Source of the DNA: Chlorobium sp.
GTDB lineage: Bacteria; Bacteroidota; Chlorobiia; Chlorobiales; Chlorobiaceae
Direction of reading: 5' to 3'
Assembly: GCA_028282595.1 (NCBI GenBank)
Contig: JANQHQ010000014.1
Coordinates: forward strand, 1-64,000
Length of the DNA stretch: 64,000 nt
Shown here: in pieces, positions 15,855 to 25,542 of the stretch
Layout: the number at the start of each line of letters is the position of its first letter
Position numbering within the stretch: the stretch's first letter is position 1
Notes under the pieces: generated by a model
Databases searched by the model: none
What the model was told of the DNA's origin: nothing
Seen by the model: the letters and a program-made list of their open reading frames with translations, nothing else
Translations under genes and position numbers: made by a program

Positions 15855-17744
15855 ATGGTCCTGCTCACGGTCGAGGGTATAGGGAAGCGGTACGGGTTGA
15901 AGGCGCTGTTCGAGAACGTGTCGTTCGGTATCGACGAGAAAGACAAGGTCGGCATCATAGGTGCGAACGGCTGCGGCAAGAGCACGCTTCTTAAAATACT
16001 GGCGGGAGTGGAGACGCCCGATTCCGGTCGTGTTATGGCCGTGAGGCGGAAGAACATCTCCTGGTTGCCGCAGGAGTCGCCGTGCAATCCCGAAGACACC
16101 GTTCTGGAAGCGGTGCTGAAGTCCGGTGACAGGGCGCTCGGTCTGGTGTACGAGTACGAACTTGCCTGCGGGGATCTCGAAAGAAGCGGCGGGACCGACG
16201 ACAAGGCGATGGAGAGGGTGAGCCGGCTCTCCCACGAGCTCGACGCGAACGGGGCCTGGGAACTGGAAGCGAACGTGAAAGCCGTGCTGGGCAGGCTGGG
16301 TCTGCACGACATGAACGCGAAAATGGGGACGCTCTCGGGAGGTCAGCGCAAACGGGTGGCTCTCGCCCGGACGCTCGTCGTGCCGTCGGACGCCCTGATC
16401 CTCGACGAGCCGACCAACCATCTCGACGCAGACAGCGTCGAGTGGCTCGAAACCTACCTCGGACGCTACCGGGGGGCGGTTGTCCTCGTGACGCACGACC
16501 GCTACTTTCTCGATCGTGCCGTCAACCGCATGATCGAGCTGGACGGCGCGGCGGCCGCCGACTATACGGGCGGTTACTCGAGTTACCTGCGGCAGAAGGC
16601 CGAAAAGGAGGCGCAGGAGGAACGCGGCGACCGGAAACGACGGTCGCTCGTCAAGCAGGAGCTGGAATGGCTGAGGACCGGATGCAAGGCGAGGACGACC
16701 AAACAGAAGGCGCGCATGCAGCGGGCGGAACGGTTGATCGGGGAGCGAAAAAAAACGGAGAAAACGGAGCTGAAGGCCGGCTTCGGTTCCGAACGCTTGG
16801 GAAACAAGGTGATCGAGCTGCACAACGTTTCGAAGTCATGGGACGGGAGGCCCCTTATCGACTCGTTCGACTACTTTGTCCGCAGAGGGGACCGGATCGG
16901 GATTATCGGACCGAACGCCTCGGGCAAGACCACGCTCCTCGAACTGATAGCCGGGAGGACGAAACCGCAGAGCGGCCGCATCGAGATCGGCCAGACCGTC
17001 CGGATCGGATACTACGACCAGATGAGCCGCGGTCTCGACGACTCGAAACGGGTTATCGACTATATCCGGGAAGAGGCGGAAGCGGTGAAGCTGAAGGACG
17101 GCAGCGAACTTTCCGCTTCGAAGATGCTGGAACGCTTTCTTTTCGAGCCTTCGGTCCAGTACAATCTTATCGGCAATCTGTCGGGAGGCGAGCGCAGGAG
17201 GCTCTATCTCCTCAGGCAACTGATCGTTTCACCGAACGTACTGCTGCTCGACGAGCCGACCAACGATCTCGATATTCCCACCTTGCGGGCGCTCGAGGAT
17301 TTTCTCGATTCGTGGCCGGGATGCGTGATCGCCGTGAGCCACGACCGTTACTTCCTCGACAGGGTGGTCGAGCACGTGTTCGCTTTCGAGGAAGGGGGTA
17401 AGATCCGCGAGTATCCCGGAAACTACAGTGTGTACATCGAGATGAAGGCGGAGCGCGAGGCCGCCGCCACGAAGCCGCTGAAAAAGCAGCCCGCGCCGTC
17501 CGGCGGCGGAAAACGGCCGGAACGGAAGCCGGAAGCGCTCGGCTACAGGGAGCGCCGGGAACTTGAGGCGCTGGAAAAACGCATCGCGTCTGCTGAGCTT
17601 CGCCAGTCGGAGATCGCGGCCGAGCTCGGCCGCGCCGGTTCGGATTTTGAACGCGTTCGGACGCTCTCCGAGGAGTTGAGGGTTCTTCAGGAGAAGCTCG
17701 ATGCGGATATGGAGCGTTGGGCTGAACTGGCTGAGCTGGCGTAG
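15855..17744 (+). CDS. uup: ABC-F ATPase, Uup-like
   Basis: A 629-aa soluble protein with two ABC domains and no membrane segment. First domain: Walker A GANGCGKST, signature LSGGQRKR, Walker B ALILDEPTNHLD. Second domain: GPNASGKTT, LSGGERRR, VLLLDEPTNDLD. The interdomain linker (about 250-315) is highly charged, and the C-terminus (about 560-625) is a coiled coil of Glu/Arg heptads as in Uup. ABC-F proteins bind the ribosomal E site or, for Uup, branched DNA. The start at 15855 directly precedes the first strand of the ABC fold; no strong ribosome binding site is visible. Confidence 0.88.
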   Translation: MVLLTVEGIGKRYGLKALFENVSFGIDEKDKVGIIGANGCGKSTLLKILAGVETPDSGRVMAVRRKNISWLPQESPCNPEDTVLEAVLKSGDRALGLVYEYELACGDLERSGGTDDKAMERVSRLSHELDANGAWELEANVKAVLGRLGLHDMNAKMGTLSGGQRKRVALARTLVVPSDALILDEPTNHLDADSVEWLETYLGRYRGAVVLVTHDRYFLDRAVNRMIELDGAAAADYTGGYSSYLRQKAEKEAQEERGDRKRRSLVKQELEWLRTGCKARTTKQKARMQRAERLIGERKKTEKTELKAGFGSERLGNKVIELHNVSKSWDGRPLIDSFDYFVRRGDRIGIIGPNASGKTTLLELIAGRTKPQSGRIEIGQTVRIGYYDQMSRGLDDSKRVIDYIREEAEAVKLKDGSELSASKMLERFLFEPSVQYNLIGNLSGGERRRLYLLRQLIVSPNVLLLDEPTNDLDIPTLRALEDFLDSWPGCVIAVSHDRYFLDRVVEHVFAFEEGGKIREYPGNYSVYIEMKAEREAAATKPLKKQPAPSGGGKRPERKPEALGYRERRELEALEKRIASAELRQSEIAAELGRAGSDFERVRTLSEELRVLQEKLDADMERWAELAELA

Positions 17745-17955
17745 CTTCTTACGATATGCGGAGTTTCGGCGGATTGCCGTGCCCGGACGCAGGATTACTT
17801 TTTGTCGTTCGGTTTTTCACTGTAAGAAAAGTGAGATGTTTTCCGTAATATGTTGATATGCTGGGATTATGCGGGCATGAATAGTTAGTAGCACGAGTCC
17901 TCCACTTCTGTTCCCCGTTGTTCTCCCCTCTGACCGACCGATGTAAAAAGCCGCC

Positions 17956-20340
17956 ATGAAAGAAAAGAAAAAAGGCGCGCTCTCCGATGCCGCGGAGTTG
18001 AGATCCTTGCGCCGCAAAGTCGCCAGACTGGAAAAAGCGGAGGCAGGGTACCGTGAATCCGCCCGCCTGCTCCGGGAAAGCGAAAAGCGTTTCCGACAGC
18101 TTTTCGAAAACATGAGCAGCGGTGTGGCGGTCTACGAAGCCGTGGACGACGGGGAGGATTTTGTTTTTACGGATTTCAACAAAGCCGCCTTGAAAATAGA
18201 GCGGTTGAAAAAGAGAGAGGTCATTGGCAGGAGGGTCCGGGAAGTTTTTCCGGGAATCGTGGAAATCGGGCTTCTCGAGGTCTTCCGCCGCGTCTGGAAA
18301 ACGGGGCGACCGGAGCGCCATCCTGTTTCGAGCTACAGGGACGCCAGGATTGCCGGCTGGCGGGCTAACTACGTCTACAAGCTTTCCAGCGGGGAGATTG
18401 TCGCTGTCTATGACGATGTGCCTCCCTGGAAACAGGCCGAGGCGACTCTCGGCGAGCGCAAGGCCTATCTCCGCAGTTTTTTCAGCGCCGTTCCTACCGG
18501 TATCGGGCTGGTCGCCGACCGTATTTTTCTGGATGTCAACCGCCGGTTCTGCAGAATGTTCGGTTACAGAAAGGATGAGCTTGTCGGCAAGAGTGCCCGG
18601 ATGCTCTATCCGACGGACGAGGAGTACGAGCGTGTCGGCCTGGAGAAGTACCGTCAGATAGAGAAACGGGGTGTGGGAATGCTTGAAACGCGCTTGCGCC
18701 GCAAGGACGGCAAGGTTCTCGACGTGTTGCTCAGTTCCGCGCCGATCGACCCGAAAGATCTCTCGAAAGGTTTGACGTTTACGGTTCTCGATATCACCTC
18801 CCGAAAAAAAGCGGAGGAGGATCTCAGAAAAATTTCCACCGCCGTCACCCAGAGCCCGGCCATAGTCGTTATCACCGACATGGACGGAAATATCGGGTAC
18901 GTCAATCCCAAGTTTACCGAACTGACGGGGTATTCCCTGGAAGAGGTGCGGGGGAAGAATCCCAGTCTTCTGCAATCGGGCAACATGAGCCCGGAATTTT
19001 ACGCCGACCTCTGGAAAACGATCCTCTCCGGAAAGGAGTGGCGGGGTGAGTTTCTGAACCGGAAGAAGAACGGCGAGCTTTACTGGGAAGAGGCGATCAT
19101 ATCGCCGGTGAAAAACGAGCGGTCGGAGATCACGAATTTCGTTGCGGTAAAGGAGGACGTCACCGAGAAAAAGAAGCTCTGGGCGGACCTGGTCATGGCC
19201 AAGGAGAAAGCGGAGGAGAGCGATCGACTGAAATCGAGGTTTCTGGCCAACATCAGTCACGAGATCCGTACTCCCATGAACGGCATACTCGGTTTTTCCG
19301 AGCTGCTCAAGGAGCCGCAGCTCTCCGGGGAGGAGAAAGAGCGGTATATCGACCTGATTCACGAGAGCGGACGGCGCATGCTGGGTATCATCAACGACCT
19401 GATCGATATTTCGAGGATCGAGGCCGGCGAAATGCGCATCTGCCACGCCGAGACGAACGTGAAGACCCTGCTCGACAACGTTCGCGCCTTTTTCGCTCCC
19501 GAGGCTAGGAAGAAGGGGCTCTCTCTCAAATGTTCGGCGGGCGTGCCGGCCCGGGAGTCGGTTATCGTCACGGATTCCGCCCGGCTGCACCAGGTGCTTT
19601 CGAACCTCGTGCAGAACGCGATCACGTATACCGAAAAAGGGGGTGTCGAGTTCGGTTACCGTAAAACCGACGGCATGCTCGAATTTTATGTGAGGGATAC
19701 GGGCGTAGGGATTCCGGACGATCTCCGGGAGAAAATTTTCGAACGGTTCCGGCAAGGCTCTCCGGGCGATATGCATGTGCAGGAAGGAGCCGGTCTTGGG
19801 TTGAGCCTTTGTCGGGCGTTTGTCGAAATGCTCGGTGGCTCCATATGGGTGGATTCGGAACCGGGAAAAGGGAGTACGTTTTACTTCACGCTGCCGTGCG
19901 TTCGGCCCGAGTCCGGGGCGGTATCCCGGAAGAAGCCGGGAAAAGAGGCCGGGGCCGTTTTTCCGCCCGATGTCGTCATTCTGGTCGTCGAGGACGATTC
20001 CACGAGCCGTCTCTTGCTGCAGATGGTGCTGAAAAACCGCAATGCGACGGTCATTCTGGCTGAAAACGGTCGCGAGGCGGTCGACAAGGTGCAGAGCGAA
20101 CCGGGGATCGACGTGGTGCTCATGGACATGAAAATGCCCGTCATGAACGGTTACGAGGCGACGAAACTGATAAAGAAGCTCCGTCCTTCGCTGCCGGTCA
20201 TCGCACAGACGGCGTTCGCCTCGCAGGGCGAGCGCGGCGCGGTACTTGCCGCGGGATGCGACGCCGTGCTTTCGAAGCCTCTCGATCTCGACCGGTTGTT
20301 CGAAACCATCCGTTCGATCGTGGAACGGAAAAAATCATGA
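17956..20340 (+). CDS. PAS-domain hybrid histidine kinase with receiver
   Basis: 794 aa with no membrane segment, so a cytosolic sensor. Domains: coiled coil 10-45, PAS about 43-155, PAS about 168-288, PAS with PAC about 292-405 (TGYSLEEVRGKNPSLLQSG), HisKA with phospho-accepting H435 in NISHEIRTPMNG, HATPase (N-box LVQNAITYTEKGG; G-boxes DTGVGIPD and GAGLGLSL) and a C-terminal receiver (VVEDDSTS; phosphorylated Asp in LMDMKMPVMNG). No separate response regulator is adjacent. The phosphoryl group presumably passes to the fused receiver and on to an unlinked phosphotransfer protein. Its stop overlaps the convergent nuclease gene by a few bases. Confidence 0.93.
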   Translation: MKEKKKGALSDAAELRSLRRKVARLEKAEAGYRESARLLRESEKRFRQLFENMSSGVAVYEAVDDGEDFVFTDFNKAALKIERLKKREVIGRRVREVFPGIVEIGLLEVFRRVWKTGRPERHPVSSYRDARIAGWRANYVYKLSSGEIVAVYDDVPPWKQAEATLGERKAYLRSFFSAVPTGIGLVADRIFLDVNRRFCRMFGYRKDELVGKSARMLYPTDEEYERVGLEKYRQIEKRGVGMLETRLRRKDGKVLDVLLSSAPIDPKDLSKGLTFTVLDITSRKKAEEDLRKISTAVTQSPAIVVITDMDGNIGYVNPKFTELTGYSLEEVRGKNPSLLQSGNMSPEFYADLWKTILSGKEWRGEFLNRKKNGELYWEEAIISPVKNERSEITNFVAVKEDVTEKKKLWADLVMAKEKAEESDRLKSRFLANISHEIRTPMNGILGFSELLKEPQLSGEEKERYIDLIHESGRRMLGIINDLIDISRIEAGEMRICHAETNVKTLLDNVRAFFAPEARKKGLSLKCSAGVPARESVIVTDSARLHQVLSNLVQNAITYTEKGGVEFGYRKTDGMLEFYVRDTGVGIPDDLREKIFERFRQGSPGDMHVQEGAGLGLSLCRAFVEMLGGSIWVDSEPGKGSTFYFTLPCVRPESGAVSRKKPGKEAGAVFPPDVVILVVEDDSTSRLLLQMVLKNRNATVILAENGREAVDKVQSEPGIDVVLMDMKMPVMNGYEATKLIKKLRPSLPVIAQTAFASQGERGAVLAAGCDAVLSKPLDLDRLFETIRSIVERKKS

Positions 20341-20832
20341 GCCTTTGCCGGTTTTCTTCCGGTTTCTGAATTCCCAGGGCGGAACGGGGTCGGATTGCGA
20401 CCAGAGTCCCCGTTCCGCCTTTCGTGCGATCCGTTCAAGACGGGCAAGCGCCGGATCGTCGGAATAGCGGGTGAAGTGCCAGGCGAGTCCTTCCGCCACA
20501 AGGTACCGGTTCAGGCAGAGAGAGTCGAGATAGACCCAGGCGAGTCGCCTGCCGTAGCGGTCCTGTCCGACCTCCTCCACGCGGATCGACCCCCTGCCGA
20601 GCATCTTTCGGGTGACGCGCCGGGCCTTGTTGGAAAACGGCTGTGTGCGTTCCGGGCAGTCGATGCCGAAAAGGCGGATCTCTTCCGAAACAGCTCCTTT
20701 CCGGAGCGTGAAGCTGTCTCCGTCGGCCACCTCCACAACCCGGTATTCTCCTGCCGGAGGCTTTTCGGGCCGGAGCAGCAGCAGCGCCAGTACCGCAGCT
20801 ATGGCGATCGGTATCGCCGTACTTCGCTTCAT
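20335..20832 (-). CDS. Thermonuclease-family (SNase-like) exported nuclease
   Basis: A 165-aa protein with an N-terminal signal or anchor helix (residues 5-21) followed by a staphylococcal-nuclease OB-fold. It has VVEVADGDSFTL, RLFGIDCPERTQPF (catalytic Arg and Asp region), DRYGRRLAWVYLD and LNRYLVAEGLAW. Family members cleave DNA and RNA with calcium and act in the periplasm or outside the cell. It converges with the kinase gene and is followed, 22 bp away in the upstream direction, by the peptidase gene, so the two may be co-transcribed. Confidence 0.88.
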   Translation of the reverse strand: MKRSTAIPIAIAAVLALLLLRPEKPPAGEYRVVEVADGDSFTLRKGAVSEEIRLFGIDCPERTQPFSNKARRVTRKMLGRGSIRVEEVGQDRYGRRLAWVYLDSLCLNRYLVAEGLAWHFTRYSDDPALARLERIARKAERGLWSQSDPVPPWEFRNRKKTGKGS

Positions 20833-20854
20833 GCGTCTCTGCCGGTTCCGGCGT

Positions 20855-23053
20855 TCATCGCGGTTGGAATTCCGGGTGTCCGGTCCGCCAGAGCGCGAAA
20901 CTCAGCACATCCGCCAGGGTTTCGAACCGTTTGGTCTTGGTGTCGCCGATACCGTGACCCGAGCGGAAGTCGGTCAGGAAGAGCACCGGATTGCCGGAGG
21001 AGGTCGCATGCTGCAGGCGGGCGGCGAACTTCGCCGGCTGCCATGCGATGACTCTCGGATCGTTCATGCCGGCGGTTACGAGGGCCGCAGGGTACGCCAC
21101 CCCGGATTCGATACCGAGATAGGGGTCCATCGCTATCAGTGCGCGGCATTCGACGGAGTCTTTGATCGTACCGAATTCCGGAACGTTGACCGGCCCGTTG
21201 GGGCTCTTCTCTCCCCGCAGGGGATTCATCGCTCCTACCTGCGGTACGACCGCCGCAAACAGGTCCGGACGTTCGGTCATCGCCTTGCCCACCAGGATAC
21301 CGCCGGCACTGGCGCTGTTCGCAGCGGTGCGCTCCGGTGAAGAATAATTTTTTTCGTTCGTGTATGTTGCGCATGCGATGAGGTCTTTCCAGGTGTTCGG
21401 TTTCGTGGTTTTCATGCCGGCCTTGTGCCATTCGTCGCCCAGCTCGCCTCCTCCACGCACGTGCGCGATGGCGAGGACTCCGCCCTTGTGCACCCACAGC
21501 AGAAAGTAGGGGTTGAAGAATGGCGTGAGAGCTTTGCCGTAAGCGCCGTATCCGTAGAAAAGCAACGGCGCGGAGCCGTCTTTTTTAAGGCCTTTCCGGT
21601 AGATGAGGGAAAGCGGCACCTCTGTGCCGTCATGGGAAGGCACGAGCAGCTCCTCGACCACGAGATTGTTGTATTCGGGGTATTCGGCGGGCGAGGAGAG
21701 GGTTTCGTTCCTGAAATCCCCCGTGGCGGCATCGTAGCGGTAGCGTTTGTAGTCGCTGGTCCAGCCCGAAGCGACAAGCCAGACTTCGGGAAAATTGAAG
21801 CCCCTGGTGCTCAGGCGGGCCGAGCCGGCGTCGAACGGAAGGGATATCCGCTTTGCTTTCCTTCGGCCGGGCTCTTTTCTGTACAATTCCTCCCGGACGC
21901 CGTTTTTCGAGAGCGTGTAGTAGAAGCCTTCGTTCGTCAGGCCGAAGGCGGTCAACACGCCCTTCTTCGGTTCGGGAACGAACACTTCGGCCCGTCCGAT
22001 GTCGGGATTGTCGAGAGCGGTTTTCAGTATGCGGAAATTCGGGGCGTTTTCCGGTGTGAACAGATAGAGAGCCTCATCGGTTGCCGCGAAATTGTAGACG
22101 TTGTTTTCGGGCTTGAGGAGCGGTTTCCATGAAATGTCCGGTTTCGGGAGTTCCGATACGGGTGTGTAGTAGACGGTGAGCCGCGGGTCGACGTTCCGGA
22201 CCAGTGCGTAGAGACGGGCGCTGTCCTTGTCGTACCGGACGAAGGGAATGTCCTCAGGGCGGATGTTCAACTCCGGGTTGATTCTTCGCGAGAAGATTTC
22301 ACGGTCGTCCGACGGGTCGGTGCCCAGACGGTGCAGATAAACAGCGCTGTTTTTCTGCCTGTCGATATCGTGTTTCGCGGAGGCTTGCAGCCGGTTATAG
22401 AGAAACGCCCGCCCGTCCGGCAGCCAGGAGGGATTGGCGAATCTGCAGCGGTCGATTTTCTCGGGATAGAACGTGGCGGACTCCACATCCATGACGAGAA
22501 TGACGTCGTCCTCGGAGCCGTCCGCCGCCACCGAAACAGCCACGGTTTTTCCGTCGTCCGTCGGAGAGACGTTGCTGACGACGAACGTTCCCCTTCCGCC
22601 GCTCTGGTAGTCGGAAGGGTCGAACAGCAATGTTTCCCGTCCTTCGAACCCGTCACGGTAGTAGAGTTTCCCCGTCTCGTCCGACGGGGTTCTTTTCAGA
22701 TAGAAGTAGCGGTTGCTGTCCGTTATGGACAGATTGTAGACCCTGGCGGGCTTGCGGCGGTCGAAGTCCGTCATCTTCTCGATCAGCGGCTGTCTTCCGG
22801 GGATGCTTTCGAGAACGGCGCGGGCGTAGTCGGCCTGACGCTTCATCCATTGCAGCACGAACGGATCGTCGAGATTTTCCATGTAGCGGAAGGGGTCCGA
22901 AACCGGTATTCCGCAGTACCGTTCCAGAACGGGGCTTTCGGGCGGAGGCGGAGGCGGGGTGTCCCGCGGCGTTCCGGCACGGGCCGGAGAGGGATTCGAC
23001 GGCTGAAAAAAGAGCAGGCAGAAACAAAAGAAAAGGAGCGCGCGCATGCGCAT
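20855..23053 (-). CDS. Prolyl oligopeptidase family serine peptidase (S9A), exported
   Basis: About 732 aa from the start at 23053, chosen because it begins a signal peptide (MRMRALLFFCFCLLFF ... ARA). The open frame continues to 23224 without support. A Pro-rich stretch precedes the seven-bladed propeller region, which starts at RYCGIPVSDPFRYMEN. Catalytic residues: Ser in ANSASAGGILVG, Asp in GMNDPRV and His in SGHGIGDT. The DPYR-type N-terminal motif and the family GGGELGDEWH are present. It should cleave short proline-containing peptides in the periplasm. Confidence 0.9.
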   Translation of the reverse strand: MRMRALLFFCFCLLFFQPSNPSPARAGTPRDTPPPPPPESPVLERYCGIPVSDPFRYMENLDDPFVLQWMKRQADYARAVLESIPGRQPLIEKMTDFDRRKPARVYNLSITDSNRYFYLKRTPSDETGKLYYRDGFEGRETLLFDPSDYQSGGRGTFVVSNVSPTDDGKTVAVSVAADGSEDDVILVMDVESATFYPEKIDRCRFANPSWLPDGRAFLYNRLQASAKHDIDRQKNSAVYLHRLGTDPSDDREIFSRRINPELNIRPEDIPFVRYDKDSARLYALVRNVDPRLTVYYTPVSELPKPDISWKPLLKPENNVYNFAATDEALYLFTPENAPNFRILKTALDNPDIGRAEVFVPEPKKGVLTAFGLTNEGFYYTLSKNGVREELYRKEPGRRKAKRISLPFDAGSARLSTRGFNFPEVWLVASGWTSDYKRYRYDAATGDFRNETLSSPAEYPEYNNLVVEELLVPSHDGTEVPLSLIYRKGLKKDGSAPLLFYGYGAYGKALTPFFNPYFLLWVHKGGVLAIAHVRGGGELGDEWHKAGMKTTKPNTWKDLIACATYTNEKNYSSPERTAANSASAGGILVGKAMTERPDLFAAVVPQVGAMNPLRGEKSPNGPVNVPEFGTIKDSVECRALIAMDPYLGIESGVAYPAALVTAGMNDPRVIAWQPAKFAARLQHATSSGNPVLFLTDFRSGHGIGDTKTKRFETLADVLSFALWRTGHPEFQPR

Positions 23054-23163
23054 TGCCGGTCCGGGTGTATACAGGATTCTCATAGGGAGAGGTTTCTCTT
23101 TTTTCCGGCCGTCGGATAAAAAACACGCTTCTGCGGCCATTGCGGAAGATAACGACCGGGAGC

Positions 23164-23204
23164 GGAAAAAAACAAAGCGCCCCGGAAAAGCGGTTCCGGG
23201 GCGC
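23164..23204 (-). terminator. Rho-independent terminator
   Basis: The stem GCGCCCCGGAA (23177-23187) pairs with TTCCGGGGCGC (23194-23204). On the minus strand a T-rich run (complement of 23166-23176) follows. It lies just beyond the stop of the 23229-23987 gene. Confidence 0.85.
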
Positions 23205-23228
23205 CTGAAAAAGCGGCGTATCAAACGT

Positions 23229-23987
23229 TCAGCGTTGTGCGACTCCGCTCCAGTTCCTGATCTTGTCTTTCAGCCGCTTCGAGCCGGAATTCGCTTTGTC
23301 GCTTCGGCGTTTCTCCTTGTGATCTTTTTTGCGGTCGGCAATTTTTTCTTTTTCCGGTTCCCGGTCGCGCGTTTTCCGGTCTTTTTTCGTTACGCTTTCT
23401 TTCCATTCTTCAACACGCTCGCGAACAGTTTTTTCCTCGACCTTCTGTTTCCGGGCCGGGAGCTGGTAGTTGTGGCGTTTCTTCTCGGGCGCCTTGCGTC
23501 GTACGATGTGTGAGTGGACGCCGTCACAGCAATCGTATCGCTGCCCACGATGCCGGCAGGTTTCGTAGTGACCGTCAGGATGGTGTTTCAGCCAGAGACG
23601 GGCGTGTCCTCCCAGGTATTGGCGATTGAGACAGGTTCTGATCTCCCGCCATGTGAGGGTCCGGACGATGTCCGGCAGCCGGTTGTGGTGAACGAGCCTC
23701 CAGGGACCGCGAAAACGTTTCGAGCGGTACCAGTTCCCTTTGTGCGAGATGTAGTAGTGATTGCCGGAGAACAGCAGGTCGTAAGGGATTCCCACGGCCA
23801 TGTAGAGGCCGAGCCGCGGAACGAACAGCATGCAGGGAGGATGTGTTGTGTCGTAGTAGTCGCTCTGGTAGACCGGATGGCAGATCACCGGGCGCGGTGC
23901 GTTGGCGTAGATGTCGGCATGCGCCTGCGCCGACCACAGTGTGAGAGCCGCGACGATCGTTCCGGCGACGAGGAAGCTGTTTTTCAT
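23229..23987 (-). CDS. Secreted basic protein, unknown function
   Basis: 252 aa. A signal peptide (1-24, ending SAQAHA) precedes a compact region rich in aromatic and Cys residues (25-165) containing YYISHKGNWYRSKRFRGPWRLV, a pattern seen in small envelope proteins with a YxxxxxWYRS..GPW motif. The last 85 residues are almost entirely Lys/Arg/Glu and likely unstructured. Cysteines at CRHRGQRYDCCDG suggest disulfides. An SD-like GGAG precedes the start and a strong terminator follows, so it is monocistronic. I cannot assign a function. Confidence 0.65.
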   Translation of the reverse strand: MKNSFLVAGTIVAALTLWSAQAHADIYANAPRPVICHPVYQSDYYDTTHPPCMLFVPRLGLYMAVGIPYDLLFSGNHYYISHKGNWYRSKRFRGPWRLVHHNRLPDIVRTLTWREIRTCLNRQYLGGHARLWLKHHPDGHYETCRHRGQRYDCCDGVHSHIVRRKAPEKKRHNYQLPARKQKVEEKTVRERVEEWKESVTKKDRKTRDREPEKEKIADRKKDHKEKRRSDKANSGSKRLKDKIRNWSGVAQR

Positions 23988-24315
23988 GGTTACGGTCTCC
24001 GTTGTCCGGTTGTTGTGGTTCGGTCCTCCTTCTCGTCATACGGGTGTGGGCCGGTGGCCTGCATCGCCGGGAAACCCGTCCTGTAGTTTTGACGGTGCTT
24101 CGTCCGGGTTTCTTGCGGCGCGACGACGAGACGCTTTTCCATCATGCGATACAGCTATATTTTTAAAAAAATTAACACTCTTTTTAAAAATATCTTGAAT
24201 ATTTAGAGGCGTATTATTGGTGTATGTTCCGGATGTGTTATATTTACCGATGCTTCGGGCGGATGCTCCGTCCGCAGTGATAATCCCCCATAACCCCAAA
24301 AAGAAAGGAGCTGTC
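23988..24315. other. Divergent intergenic region, AT-rich on the right
   Basis: No gene seen. The right half (about 24160-24245) is strongly AT-rich. TTGGTG (24217-24222) and TATATT (24239-24244), 16 bp apart, are a plausible sigma-70 promoter for the toxin-like gene starting at 24316. The SD sequence AAAGGAG is at 24304-24310. Confidence 0.4.
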
Positions 24316-25476
24316 ATGGAATTAGCTCATGCAATAAAGAGAAACGGATCGTCTCTCGCACAGGCCCAGAACACCTACAAGCAGAATGTCGTCGAAGTGA
24401 ACAACGTCGTGCTTGCGGTAATCAATTCGAAACTGCCGACACTGCTTCACAAACCGCCGGACTGGCAGGAGTTCGTTACCGCTTATACGAAAGCCGAGAG
24501 CGAGGCCATGGACTGGGTCAACAATGTGATCGTTCGGCTGATCGACGTTCCCGACGAGGTGAGGAGCTACAACGCTACGATCAGCATGCTCTTGCAGGAT
24601 GCCAGAAGCCAGGCGGTCACTCTTGTCGACGATCCTTCGGATAAAAAGGCGCTGCAGATCATGAACGACGACTTCGACCGGCTGATACGGCAGTTCGGTT
24701 TTGTCACGACGTTCATTTCCGGAGCGATCGACCACATTCGCAAGTTCCAGGACGTGCTGCCCGACATGGCCGTACAGCTCGAGAGCATCGCGCAGATGTC
24801 CTCCAAGGACGCCCAGGCCGATCAGGAGCAGATAGAACAGCTCAAGGAGGATGTCAAGCGTCTGCAGGATGAAATCTCCTCCCTTTCCGCGCAGATCGTC
24901 GCGCTCGGCATTGCCGATTTAGCCGCGATCACCCTCGGCACCGTGGCGACAATCGCCGCCTGGCCTGTCGGTGCGATCGCCTGGCTGTTCGCCGGTCCCG
25001 CCATTGCCGCGGCCACGACCTTCATAGCGCTCGACGCCATGAAAATCAAGGCCGACAAGGCGAAGATCGAAGCGGATCAGGAACTGATGAGCGAACTGAC
25101 GGCCGATGTCGCCACGCTTCACCTGCTGGCCGACAACTATTCGAATCTTGCGGAACAGTCAAAAGAGGTCGAAAAAAATCTTCAGGCCGTTCTCGATGAG
25201 TGGCAGAATCTGGAGAGTGACGTCGTGGCGGCGGTAACCGATATCCGCACGGCGATTTCCGATGCGCAATCCGCCAACTTCAACGCTGTTCGTGACGACA
25301 TCGACGATGCAATCAGTGAGTGGAACGCCGCGTACGAGCAGGCGGGGAATCTGCATCTCGATCTCGAGGTCAACAATGCGCAGATCGAACTCGGCATGTC
25401 GTCGGATGACGTCTCCAATGCGATGAAGGGGGGCAGGACCATGGGGATCATCGAATACTACAACCGGGTCGCCTGA
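24316..25476 (+). CDS. Alpha-helical pore-forming toxin-like protein (ClyA/Hbl/XaxA superfamily)
   Basis: 386 aa; the start at 24316 is fixed by the SD AAAGGAG 5 bp upstream. The protein is almost all helical with no signal peptide. Long amphipathic helices (1-195) include a coiled coil around QADQEQIEQLKEDVKRL. They are interrupted by one hydrophobic hairpin of about 45 residues (195-240: LGIADLAAITLGTVATIAAW and AIAWLFAGPAIAAATTFIAL). More long helices follow, including AKIEADQELMSEL and SKEVEKNLQ. A single hydrophobic head between long helices is the hallmark of the ClyA/HBL/Nhe/Xax class, in which the head inserts into the membrane. Family placement rests on this pattern, not on a motif. 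A perfect terminator follows, and no second toxin subunit is adjacent. Confidence 0.65.
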   Translation: MELAHAIKRNGSSLAQAQNTYKQNVVEVNNVVLAVINSKLPTLLHKPPDWQEFVTAYTKAESEAMDWVNNVIVRLIDVPDEVRSYNATISMLLQDARSQAVTLVDDPSDKKALQIMNDDFDRLIRQFGFVTTFISGAIDHIRKFQDVLPDMAVQLESIAQMSSKDAQADQEQIEQLKEDVKRLQDEISSLSAQIVALGIADLAAITLGTVATIAAWPVGAIAWLFAGPAIAAATTFIALDAMKIKADKAKIEADQELMSELTADVATLHLLADNYSNLAEQSKEVEKNLQAVLDEWQNLESDVVAAVTDIRTAISDAQSANFNAVRDDIDDAISEWNAAYEQAGNLHLDLEVNNAQIELGMSSDDVSNAMKGGRTMGIIEYYNRVA

Positions 25477-25502
25477 TTCGCGTTGTTTCCCTTTTTCGTT
25501 CG

Positions 25503-25540
25503 CAAGCGCCGCGTGGATTCGTTTCACGCGGCGTTTTTGC
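25503..25540 (+). terminator. Rho-independent terminator
   Basis: Perfect 9-bp stem CGCCGCGTG (25507-25515) / CACGCGGCG (25525-25533), followed by five T. It ends the toxin-like gene and lies 3 bp before the convergent pseudouridine synthase stop. Flanking GCAA/TTGC could extend the stem. Confidence 0.9.
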
Positions 25541-25542
25541 GT

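Noticed and set aside
17749..19776. 675-aa minus-strand open frame opposite the PAS histidine kinase
   Set aside because: Antisense shadow; the kinase on the plus strand has all catalytic boxes.
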